The position numbers were made by a program, and so were the translations under genes. A stretch of DNA of 64,000 bases from JADLHS01 sp964594985 (GTDB lineage: Bacteria > Verrucomicrobiota > Verrucomicrobiia > Limisphaerales > JADLHS01). Within the stretch, counting starts at the first letter, position 1. Each line of letters starts with the position of its first letter. Below, piece by piece: positions 49,858-57,479 of this stretch. The notes below the pieces were generated by a model. It worked only from the letters and a program-made list of their open reading frames with translations, did not search any database and had not been told where the DNA came from. The stretch spans positions 61,741 to 125,740 of the forward strand of contig CAZQNQ010000013.1 of the NCBI GenBank assembly GCA_964594985.1, read 5' to 3'.

Positions 49858-50361
49858 TTACGTCATGACAGGCCCTTGCTGCCCCGCGGGCTTCACCTGA
49901 GAATGACGCGACAGATACGCGCGTCGCTGCTCCGCAAAGCTCTTGAGCCTGATGCTGGGCGGGCCGCGAAACCCCTCCGCCTTGAGCACGTCATTCGTCG
50001 CGCCGCTGAAGAAGGCTGCGGTGGAATCCAGCTTGCGCGTATTCGCTTTCACCTCGCCGGCGAGGAGCGTTTGACACGCCAACACTTTCGGCTCGAGCTT
50101 TTCCAAATCGAGCCACCGTTCCGCGATGTCGCGGACGTAAGCAAGATACCGTGCCCGCAAGGCCGGCCCGGCGAGCGGTTTTGACCGCTGCGGCTTGCTG
50201 GCATCGTTCAACCCCACCAGCGGATCGAACTCAATGCCGTTGCCCCGCGCGCCGAACTCCGGACGCGCGCCGCTGCCCGCTGGATTGGAAACCGATGGCG
50301 GGGACTGGAAGTGGTTCGTCGTCTGTTTACCATTGCCGCTCGACGCCCCCGCCGGCCCGCG
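49858..50361 (-). pseudogene. CotH-like protein, C-terminal remnant
   Basis: The minus-strand frame is open from 50361 to its stop at 49858 (about 167 codons) without a proper start. It encodes the C-terminal part of a CotH-kinase-like secreted protein: FDPLVGLNDASKP, RYLAYVRDIAERWLDLEKLE, LLAGEVKANTRKLDS, SIRLKSFAEQRRAYLSRH. An in-frame TAA at 50362-50364 and the divergent XdhC gene at 50380 cut off the N-terminal kinase-like domain. A short match to its end also occurs near 48826-48870. Confidence 0.7.
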
Positions 50362-50379
50362 TTACGCTGTGCGCGTTGG

Positions 50380-51393
50380 ATGAAGAACAATTTGTTCCAA
50401 GCCCTGGCCGAAGCCGCGCACGCCAACCAACCCGTGGCGCTCGGCATCATCACGGGCGTGAAAGGGTCCAGCCCGCAAAAGCTCGGCGCGAAGGCGTTGT
50501 TCCATCCCGACCGGAAAATTCAAGGCACGCTTGGCGGCGGCTGCCTCGAAGCCGAAGCTCAGCGTCTCGCCCTGCAATCCCTGCGCGACGGCAAACCGCA
50601 GACGTTTGAACTTGTGCTTGATCACGACTTCGGCTGGGACGACGGCTTGATCTGCGGCGGCAAAGTTTCCGGGCTTATCATTCCCAACGCCCAAGCCGCC
50701 GGAGAAGATTTCTGGACTGAGTTGGCCCAACGTGTGACCACCAAATCCTGGGGCGTGAAAAATGATTTCACCCTCGCGCGGGCCGGGGATTCCCCTCCCC
50801 CTGCCCTCTCCCCATCCGATGGGGAGAGGGTGGCTGAAAGCCGGGTGAGGGGTAATTGGCTATATTCTGAAACCATCGCCCCGCCCTGCGCCCTGTGGAT
50901 CGCCGGCTCGGGCCACATCGCCCAAGCGGTCACCCCGCTCGCCTGCCAGCTCGATTTTGCCGTCCGCATTTTTGATGATCGTCCCGAACTGGCGAACCAC
51001 GATATTTTTCCGCCGGACACTTCGCTGCACGTCGGCCCTTGGGGCGACATCCTCGCCACACCGTTCCCCGCCGTGCCCACCTTTGGCCTCATCGTCACAC
51101 GCGGCCACAAACACGACGCCCTCGTCCTCGAAACCTGGATTCATCGTCCATTTCAATTCCTCGGCATGATCGGCAGCGCCCGAAAGGCGCGGATGATTGC
51201 GGCGCATTTTGTAAAACAGCAGCTCGCCACGGCGGAAGAAGTCGCACGCGTCGCATGTCCGGTGGGCATCAAAATCAAATCGCAAAGCGTCATGGAGATC
51301 GCCGTGGACATCCTCGCCCAATACATTGATAAACGCGCCGACCTGGGGTCCGCGCAGCAAGTGACGGCCGTCGCCCGCAATGAATTGGTATAA
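50380..51393 (+). CDS. XdhC/CoxI-family protein
   Basis: A 337-aa protein of the XdhC family. It binds molybdenum cofactor and helps its sulfuration and insertion into xanthine dehydrogenase-type enzymes. The N-terminal domain has ALGIITGVKGSSPQKLGAKA and GTLGGGCLEAEAQRLALQ; the Rossmann-type C-terminal domain has ALWIAGSGHIAQAVTPLACQ, the FDDRPE loop and FLGMIGSARKARMIAAHF. Between the domains, about 20 residues (PPALSPSDGERVAESRVRG) are encoded by an inserted R1 repeat that keeps the frame. No molybdoenzyme gene is nearby. Confidence 0.88.
   Translation: MKNNLFQALAEAAHANQPVALGIITGVKGSSPQKLGAKALFHPDRKIQGTLGGGCLEAEAQRLALQSLRDGKPQTFELVLDHDFGWDDGLICGGKVSGLIIPNAQAAGEDFWTELAQRVTTKSWGVKNDFTLARAGDSPPPALSPSDGERVAESRVRGNWLYSETIAPPCALWIAGSGHIAQAVTPLACQLDFAVRIFDDRPELANHDIFPPDTSLHVGPWGDILATPFPAVPTFGLIVTRGHKHDALVLETWIHRPFQFLGMIGSARKARMIAAHFVKQQLATAEEVARVACPVGIKIKSQSVMEIAVDILAQYIDKRADLGSAQQVTAVARNELV
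50798..50852 (+). repeat. R1 palindrome inside the XdhC gene
   Basis: The hairpin CCCTCTCCCCATCCGATGGG GAGAGGG with the R1 flank GCCGGGTGAGGGG lies within the coding frame, in the linker between the two XdhC domains. It is translated without a stop. Confidence 0.8.
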
Positions 51394-51414
51394 TCCAAAG
51401 GGTCAACTTAGGGT

Positions 51415-51549
51415 GCGACTGAAACTGCCGCGCAGTTTATGTTCTTACTCTTAATCTTTTTCTTAATCTTAATCTCCCGGGCCTGAAGATTAAGAACAAG
51501 ATTACGATTAAGATTAAGAACTGCGGCGATGCGCGGCAGTTACAGTCAC
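51415..51549 (+). mobile_element. MITE-like element with GACTGAAACTGCCGCGCA ends
   Basis: The left end GCGACTGAAACTGCCGCGCA and right end (reverse complement TGACTGTAACTGCCGCGCAT) are terminal inverted repeats of about 20 bp. The interior is an AT-rich palindrome of TTAATCTTAATC and GATTAAGATTAAG tracts. Related tracts occur at 42084-42133. It fills the gap between XdhC and the TPR peptidase gene. Confidence 0.75.
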
Positions 51550-51605
51550 ACCCCCCGGCCAGTAAGGTTTCTTGATGGCTGTCGTGGTCTGAACTAAACT
51601 CGCGT

Positions 51606-54263
51606 GTGCTCCGCGTCACCCTCGAAGCTTTGGGCCGGAAAGTTCGCGCTGTCTGGCGCGGCTGGAACTGTGGCGCATTGCTTTTGCTGTTTGCGTTCGC
51701 GGCACGCGGCGCCGATCTGGAGGAGGCGCAGAATCTTTTTCTTTCCGGCAGTTATACCCAATCCGTGACCGTGGCCACCGAAGGTTTGGCGGAACGGCCC
51801 TATTCCGAGGATTGGCAGGTCTTGCTGACTCAAAGCCTGCTCGCGCTCGGTCGCAATGCGGAGGCGCAAACGGTCATCACCAACCTGTTGAGCCGCCGCG
51901 AACCGAGCCTGCGCCTTTGTTGGCAGGCGCGCGCGGTCTTCCTCAGCAATGGTCGCAAGCAGGACGCGGATCAAATGGTGGACCGGATCATCAGCGCGGC
52001 GATCAATGGACGGATCGGAGATGCCGCATCGCTGGTTGCGTTGGGTCGCGCGGCCTTGATCAAGCACGGTGATCCGAAACTCGTCTTGGATCGGATGTTC
52101 AGCGTCGCGAAGCGGGCCGACCCGAACTCGCGCGAGGTTTATCTGGCCATCGGCGAACTGGCGTTGACCAAACACGACTTCGCGCTCGCGGCAAAGACGT
52201 TTCAAGAGGGATTGCAGAAGTTGCCGGACGACCCTGATCTGCTTCATGGCCTGGCGCTGGCGTACCAACCCAGTGAACAAGCCCTGATGGTCCAGACTTT
52301 GGAAGCCGCGCTAAAGCGCAACAGCAATCACGTCGCCAGCCTGCTGCTGCTGGCCGATCACTCGATTGACGCCGAAGCCTACCCGAAAGCCGGCGCGCTT
52401 TTGGATCGCATCCAGCAAATCAACCCGTGGCAACCGGAGGCGTGGTCGTATCGGGCCGTGATCGCAACATTGCAAAACAAACCGCAGGAAGCCACGACCG
52501 CCCGGGAGACCGCGCTGAAGTTCTGGGCCACCAATCCCGACGTGCCGCATCTCATCGGACTCAAGCTCTCGCAGAAGTATCGTTTTGCCGAGGGCGCAAC
52601 CTTGCAGCGGGAGGCGTTGCAGTTCGACCCCGAGCATCTTTCCGCCAAGGCGCAGCTCGCGCAGGACTTGTTGCGGCTGGGCGAAGAGTCCGAAGGCTGG
52701 CAGATGGCGGACGCAGTCCACAAGATTGATGGCTACAATATCACCGCCAATAACCTCATGTCGTTGCATGATGCGATGCAGAGTTTTCAACTGCTCACGA
52801 ACGAGCATTTCCAACTGCGCATGATGCCGCATGAAGCTACGCTCTACGGCGGGCGCGCTTTGGAACTGCTCACCCAAGCCCGCGACAAACTAGCAGCCAA
52901 GTATGATTGCGTCCTGCCGAAGCCGACGCTCGTCGAGGTGTTCACCAATCAGGCGGATTTCGCGGTGCGCACTTTTGGGCTGCCGCAGAACGACGGCTTT
53001 CTCGGCGTCTGCTTCGGCAACGTCATCACGGCCAACAGTCCCGGCGCGTATGCGGGTCACCCGTTCAACTGGGAAACGATGCTGTGGCACGAGTTCTGTC
53101 ACGTCATCACCCTGAATCTCACGCACAACAAGATGCCGCGCTGGTTGAGCGAGGGCATTTCGGTTTACGAGGAACGCCAGGCGAATCCGGCCTGGGGCGA
53201 ACAACTCACGCCGAAATATCGCGAGATGATTCTCGGCAATGAACTCACGCCGATCAGTGAATTGAGCGCCGCGTTCCTGATGCCCCCGACCGGTGCGCAT
53301 TTGCAGTTTGCCTATTACGAATCGTCACTGGTCGTTCAATTCATCATCGAACGGTTTGGTTTCCCGAAACTGCTCGCCATCCTCCGCGATCTCGGCACTG
53401 GGGCGGAAATCAACCAGACCATCGCCAAGCACACGGTGACGATGGGCACGCTGGAAAAAGATTTCGCCGCCTACGCCCGACAGGTGGCGGAAGCGATGGG
53501 GCCAAAACTGGATTGGGAACGACCGGGGTTGGGGATTGGCGATCCCGCCGGACGTAACCAGGGTGAGAGACTCACTCCATCACCGACGCGGCAAGTAGCG
53601 CGCGTTGACCTGAGCGATTTCAATTGGGAATCATGGCTCAAAGCGCATCCGACAAATTTCTATGCTTTGAGCGGTCGCGCCCGCGAGTTGGCAGAGCAAA
53701 AGAAATGGTCGGAGGCGAAGCCTCTTTTGCAGCAGCTCGTCGAGTCATGTCCTGAATTCGTCAGCCCGGGGAGCGCCTATCCCCTGTTGGCCGAGGCGCA
53801 TCGCACCTTGGGTGAAACCAATCAGGAACGCAGGGTTCTCGAACGCTTTGCCGAACGCGACGACTCGAACACGGACGCGTTTCTCCGCCTGATGGAACTG
53901 GCCCGCGAATCACAGGATTGGAACGCGGTTCTGCTCAATGCCCGGCGCTACCGTGCGGTCAACCCGCTCGTGCCCATCCCCTATCGTTTCCTGGCCGATG
54001 CAGCGGAGAAGACTGGCGACACACACGCCGCCATCGAAGCCTGCCGCGCATTGCTGCAACTCGATCCGCCCGATCCGGCTGAAGCAAACTATCGGCTGGC
54101 GCGTCTGCTTCATGGTGTCGGCGACCCGGCGGCACGCCAGCATGTATTGCAAGCGTTGGAAGAAGCGCTGCGGTATCGGGAGGCGTTGCGATTATTGCTG
54201 GAAATGAGCAAGCAGGAAACCGCGAGCGCGTCCGCCGGAACGCCCGCCCCAAACAAACCATGA
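51606..54263 (+). CDS. TPR-containing zinc metallopeptidase (MA family)
   Basis: An 885-aa protein. It starts at GTG 51606, followed by a hydrophobic signal (ALLLLFAFAARGADL). Residues 40-400 are tetratricopeptide-like repeats. A gluzincin-type metallopeptidase segment follows, with HEFCH (HExxH) near residue 497 and a downstream Glu in WLSEGISVYEE as third ligand. More TPR helices (660-870) follow (LLEQ..., AIEACRALLQLDPPDPAEAN). Likely periplasmic, degrading or processing envelope proteins. It overlaps the next gene by 4 nt (ATGA), joining the DUF4159-MoxR-DUF58-VWA operon. Confidence 0.85.
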   Translation: MLRVTLEALGRKVRAVWRGWNCGALLLLFAFAARGADLEEAQNLFLSGSYTQSVTVATEGLAERPYSEDWQVLLTQSLLALGRNAEAQTVITNLLSRREPSLRLCWQARAVFLSNGRKQDADQMVDRIISAAINGRIGDAASLVALGRAALIKHGDPKLVLDRMFSVAKRADPNSREVYLAIGELALTKHDFALAAKTFQEGLQKLPDDPDLLHGLALAYQPSEQALMVQTLEAALKRNSNHVASLLLLADHSIDAEAYPKAGALLDRIQQINPWQPEAWSYRAVIATLQNKPQEATTARETALKFWATNPDVPHLIGLKLSQKYRFAEGATLQREALQFDPEHLSAKAQLAQDLLRLGEESEGWQMADAVHKIDGYNITANNLMSLHDAMQSFQLLTNEHFQLRMMPHEATLYGGRALELLTQARDKLAAKYDCVLPKPTLVEVFTNQADFAVRTFGLPQNDGFLGVCFGNVITANSPGAYAGHPFNWETMLWHEFCHVITLNLTHNKMPRWLSEGISVYEERQANPAWGEQLTPKYREMILGNELTPISELSAAFLMPPTGAHLQFAYYESSLVVQFIIERFGFPKLLAILRDLGTGAEINQTIAKHTVTMGTLEKDFAAYARQVAEAMGPKLDWERPGLGIGDPAGRNQGERLTPSPTRQVARVDLSDFNWESWLKAHPTNFYALSGRARELAEQKKWSEAKPLLQQLVESCPEFVSPGSAYPLLAEAHRTLGETNQERRVLERFAERDDSNTDAFLRLMELARESQDWNAVLLNARRYRAVNPLVPIPYRFLADAAEKTGDTHAAIEACRALLQLDPPDPAEANYRLARLLHGVGDPAARQHVLQALEEALRYREALRLLLEMSKQETASASAGTPAPNKP

Positions 54264-55120
54264 AAAAGCTGCGCTGGACGTTGGTGATTTTGCTGATCGT
54301 CAGCAGCGTCGTCTTCGCGCAACGCCGGGGCCGCTTCGGCGGCGGCGGGCGTGGTTGGGGCGGCGAAAGCTGGGTCAGCGAAGACGCCCGCACGGCGCGC
54401 GAAGTGGATTCGCACAGCACCGGCACGCCCAATTGGACCAACGCGCCCGGCTTCGAGCGGGATGTGTTCACGTTCGTCCGCATCAAGCGCGAGCGAAACC
54501 CGGGCAGCAGCGGCGGCTCCTGGCAGACCGACTCCCCTGACAGCGATCTGAATCTTTCCTACCGCCTGCAACAGATGACTGCGCTGAAGGTTGACCCGAA
54601 CGGTCGCTACCTGCGGCTCACGGAAAAGGAATTGCGCGACTATCCGTTCATTTACATGGTCGAACCCGGCAGCCTCTACCTGGACGCGGACGAAGCCAAA
54701 GCCTTGCGAGAATACCTGTCGAACGGCGGATTCCTGTGGCTGGATGATTTCTGGGGCGAGCGCGAATGGCAAAACATGGCCGACGAGCTGGCGAAGGCTT
54801 TTCCCGGTCGCCCGTGGGTGGAACTCGATCTCAGCCATCCGCTGTATCACTGCGTTTTCAACATCAAGGAAAAGTCTCAAGTCCCGAGCATCAACGCGTT
54901 TTACAGCGGGCGGACGTCGGAGCGATTTGATTCCGCGCAAGTGCATCATCGCGCGCTCTTCGACGACAAGGGCCGCATGATGGCGCTGGCCACCCACAAC
55001 ACCGACAACGGCGACGGCTGGGAACGCGAAGGCGAAAACCGCCAGTACTTTGAGGAATGTTCCGAGAAAACCTCCTACCCGCTCGCCATCAACGTCGTTT
55101 TTTACATCATGACCCACTGA
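54260..55120 (+). CDS. DUF4159 domain protein
   Basis: A 286-aa exported protein: signal peptide LVILLIVSSVVFAQ, a Gly/Arg-rich linker (GRFGGGGRGWGG), then a DUF4159 domain. Family text includes DLNLSYRLQQMTALKVDPNG, YPFIYMVEPGSLYLDADE, LREYLSNGGFLWLDDFWG and a C-terminal SYPLAINVVFYIMTH. DUF4159 resembles a glutamine amidotransferase-like fold and is regularly encoded with MoxR, DUF58 and BatA genes. It starts within the last codon of the peptidase and ends 6 nt before moxR. Confidence 0.88.
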   Translation: MKKLRWTLVILLIVSSVVFAQRRGRFGGGGRGWGGESWVSEDARTAREVDSHSTGTPNWTNAPGFERDVFTFVRIKRERNPGSSGGSWQTDSPDSDLNLSYRLQQMTALKVDPNGRYLRLTEKELRDYPFIYMVEPGSLYLDADEAKALREYLSNGGFLWLDDFWGEREWQNMADELAKAFPGRPWVELDLSHPLYHCVFNIKEKSQVPSINAFYSGRTSERFDSAQVHHRALFDDKGRMMALATHNTDNGDGWEREGENRQYFEECSEKTSYPLAINVVFYIMTH

Positions 55121-55126
55121 ATCATA

Positions 55127-56170
55127 ATGAGCTTCACCCCTGAATCCCCCATCGCCACCGAACCACCGCCGCCAGCGCCAACCGAAACCGATCGCGAGAC
55201 CGTCGGACGGCTGACTGCCGGGCGGGCGCGCATCGAAGCCGAACTCGCCAAAGTCATTGTCGGTCAACAGGAGGTCATCGAACAAATCCTCATCGCGCTG
55301 TTTGCGGGCGGGCATTGTCTCATCACCGGCGCACCCGGCCTCGCGAAGACGCTGCTCGTGAAATCCATCGCGCAGATTTTCCACCTCAAGTTCCAGCGCA
55401 TTCAATTCACCCCGGACCTCATGCCTGCCGACATCACCGGCACGGAAATTCTTCAGGAGATTGGCGGCGAACGGCGCATGACCTTTGTGCGCGGGCCGAT
55501 TTTCGCCAACCTCATTCTGGCGGATGAAATCAATCGCACCCCGCCCAAAACGCAGGCCGCGTTGCTTGAAGCCATGCAGGAACATCAGGTCACTGCTGCC
55601 GGCGTGCGGCATCCGCTGGAAGAACCGTTCTTCGTGCTGGCAACGCAGAACCCGATTGAAATGGAGGGCACGTATCCGTTGCCGGAAGCGCAACTGGATC
55701 GCTTCATGTTCAACGTGGTGATGAATTACCTGCCGGAACAGGACGAAGTCGAAGTCGTCAAACGCACCACCGCCGCGTCAGCCGCGAAGATTGAAACTCT
55801 CTTCAGTGGCGCAGACGTGCTGCGTTTCCATGACATCGTCCGCAAAGTGCCGGTGGCGGATGAGATTGTCCGTTACGCCGTGCAACTCGCCGCCGCTTCC
55901 CGCCCGCATCAGGCCGGCTCTCCCGACTTCATCAACGAACTCACCAGTTGGGGCGCGGGCACGCGAGCCGCGCAATTCCTCGTGCTCGGCGCGAAGGCAC
56001 GGGCGTTGTTGCACGGTCGCGCGCACGTGACGGTTGAAGACATTCAAACGCTCGCCGCGCCGGTGCTGCGCCATCGCATCCTGCTCAATTATCGCGCCGA
56101 GGCCGAGGGCGTCCGCGCCGACAACGTCATCACGCGTTTGTTGCAACACGCGAAATCTCCGCTGGCGTGA
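55127..56170 (+). CDS. MoxR-family AAA+ ATPase
   Basis: A 347-aa AAA+ ATPase. Walker A GAPGLAKTLLVKS, the MoxR segment QFTPDLMPADITG, Walker B LILADEINRTPPKTQAALLEAM, sensor 1 LATQNPIEMEGTYPLPEAQLDRF, and a C-terminal lid with TSWGAGTRAAQFLVLGAKAR are all present. MoxR proteins act as chaperones with VWA-domain partners in activation of enzymes or envelope functions. It is followed by a nested repeat and then the DUF58 gene. Confidence 0.95.
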   Translation: MSFTPESPIATEPPPPAPTETDRETVGRLTAGRARIEAELAKVIVGQQEVIEQILIALFAGGHCLITGAPGLAKTLLVKSIAQIFHLKFQRIQFTPDLMPADITGTEILQEIGGERRMTFVRGPIFANLILADEINRTPPKTQAALLEAMQEHQVTAAGVRHPLEEPFFVLATQNPIEMEGTYPLPEAQLDRFMFNVVMNYLPEQDEVEVVKRTTAASAAKIETLFSGADVLRFHDIVRKVPVADEIVRYAVQLAAASRPHQAGSPDFINELTSWGAGTRAAQFLVLGAKARALLHGRAHVTVEDIQTLAAPVLRHRILLNYRAEAEGVRADNVITRLLQHAKSPLA

Positions 56171-56203
56171 AAACCCGTTCTCCAATGACAAGATGGTTGT
56201 TTG

Positions 56204-56486
56204 GCTCGCCCTCACCCCGGCCCTCTCCCCCGGGGAGAGGGAGTGGTAATCGTCGCGCTCTGCCAATTCGCCAGCCTAGATGGCAATCGCCGGCCCTCGA
56301 AAGCGGTGCTGAAGCCACCGCAATCCAGACGCTTCGCGATGGCCGATTGCATTCGAGTGGCGCGAAGCGTCTGGACTGCGGCGCGTTTACCGCCGCTTTT
56401 GCGACGCAAGCCGGCAGATTTTCACATCAAATGAAAGCGGCGAATGTTTCACCCTCTCCCGGGAGAGAGGGCCGGGGTGAGGGCGG
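56204..56486. repeat. Nested composite repeat (R1 arms around R3)
   Basis: R1 arms at 56204-56246 (CTCGCCCTCACCCCGGCCC) and 56450-56486 (GGCCGGGGTGAGGGCGGTC) enclose an R3 palindrome (56302-56400). It fills the 370-bp gap between moxR and the DUF58 gene, interrupting an otherwise compact operon. No coding sequence. Confidence 0.82.
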
Positions 56487-56540
56487 TCGTCAAAACCAAA
56501 TTGATCAAACTCCCCAGCCCGCCATGTCTGGAGGTGTCAG

Positions 56541-57479
56541 ATGAATTCCACCACCGCCACCCTGTCATCCGCGTCGCTCATTGATCCGAAGACGTTGATG
56601 AGCATCCGCAATCTCGAATTGCGTGCGCGCCTGGTGGTGGAGGGTTTCTGGGCTGGGTTGCATCGCAGTCCGTATCACGGATTCTCCGTTGAGTTCACCG
56701 AGTATCGGCCTTACACGCCGGGTGACGATCCTCGCTACCTCGACTGGCGGGTGCTGGCCCGCAGTGATCGCTATTTTCTAAAGCGCTTCGAGGACGAGAC
56801 CAATCTTCGCTGCCATCTGCTCACCGACCAAAGCCGCTCGATGGCCTACGGTTCGACCGGCTACACGAAAGCCGAGTATGCCGCCACGCTCGCCGCCACG
56901 CTCGCGTTCTTTCTGCACCTGCAAGGCGACGCCGTCGGGCTGCTCACCTTTGACGAACAGGTGCGCGACTACCTGCCGCCCCGGCATCGCATCAGTCATC
57001 TGCGGCAACTCATGATTGCTTTGGAAAAACCCACTGCCGGTCGCGTCACTGATCTGGTCGCGCCCCTGCAACGCGCGGCGGAAATCGTCCGCAAACGCGG
57101 AGTGATCGTGCTGCTCTCGGATTTTCTCGCACCGGTTGAAACGCTGGAGCGGGCGCTGATTCGTCTGGCCGCGGGCGGTCACGAAGTTGTCATCTTTCAC
57201 ATTCTCGACCCGGCGGAAGTCTCCTTTGAGTTCAGCGAGCCGACGATGTTCGAGGACGCGGAGACGGGGCGCGCGGAAATGATTGATCCCGCCGCCGCCC
57301 GCGCCGATTACCAGCGCAACCTCGAAGCCCATTGCGCTGCCATCCGCGACATCGCGCAACGCCTCGGCGCCAGTTATTCCCGGCTCGTGACAAACCAATC
57401 GCTGGAGCTGGCGCTCTTTGACTTCCTCCGCGCGCGTTCGCATCGCCGCATCATCCGAAGGAATACCACGCTGCGATAA
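56541..57479 (+). CDS. DUF58 domain protein
   Basis: A 312-aa protein. It has the DUF58 hallmarks: FSVEFTEYRPYTPGDDPRYL near residue 52, LDWRVLARSDRYFLKRFEDE, then a von Willebrand-like region (LLTDQSRSM, GVIVLLSDFLAP). DUF58 proteins cooperate with MoxR ATPases and BatA-type VWA proteins. GGAGG lies 5 nt upstream of the ATG. It ends with a single-base overlap (TAATG) with the BatA-like gene. Confidence 0.94.
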   Translation: MNSTTATLSSASLIDPKTLMSIRNLELRARLVVEGFWAGLHRSPYHGFSVEFTEYRPYTPGDDPRYLDWRVLARSDRYFLKRFEDETNLRCHLLTDQSRSMAYGSTGYTKAEYAATLAATLAFFLHLQGDAVGLLTFDEQVRDYLPPRHRISHLRQLMIALEKPTAGRVTDLVAPLQRAAEIVRKRGVIVLLSDFLAPVETLERALIRLAAGGHEVVIFHILDPAEVSFEFSEPTMFEDAETGRAEMIDPAAARADYQRNLEAHCAAIRDIAQRLGASYSRLVTNQSLELALFDFLRARSHRRIIRRNTTLR

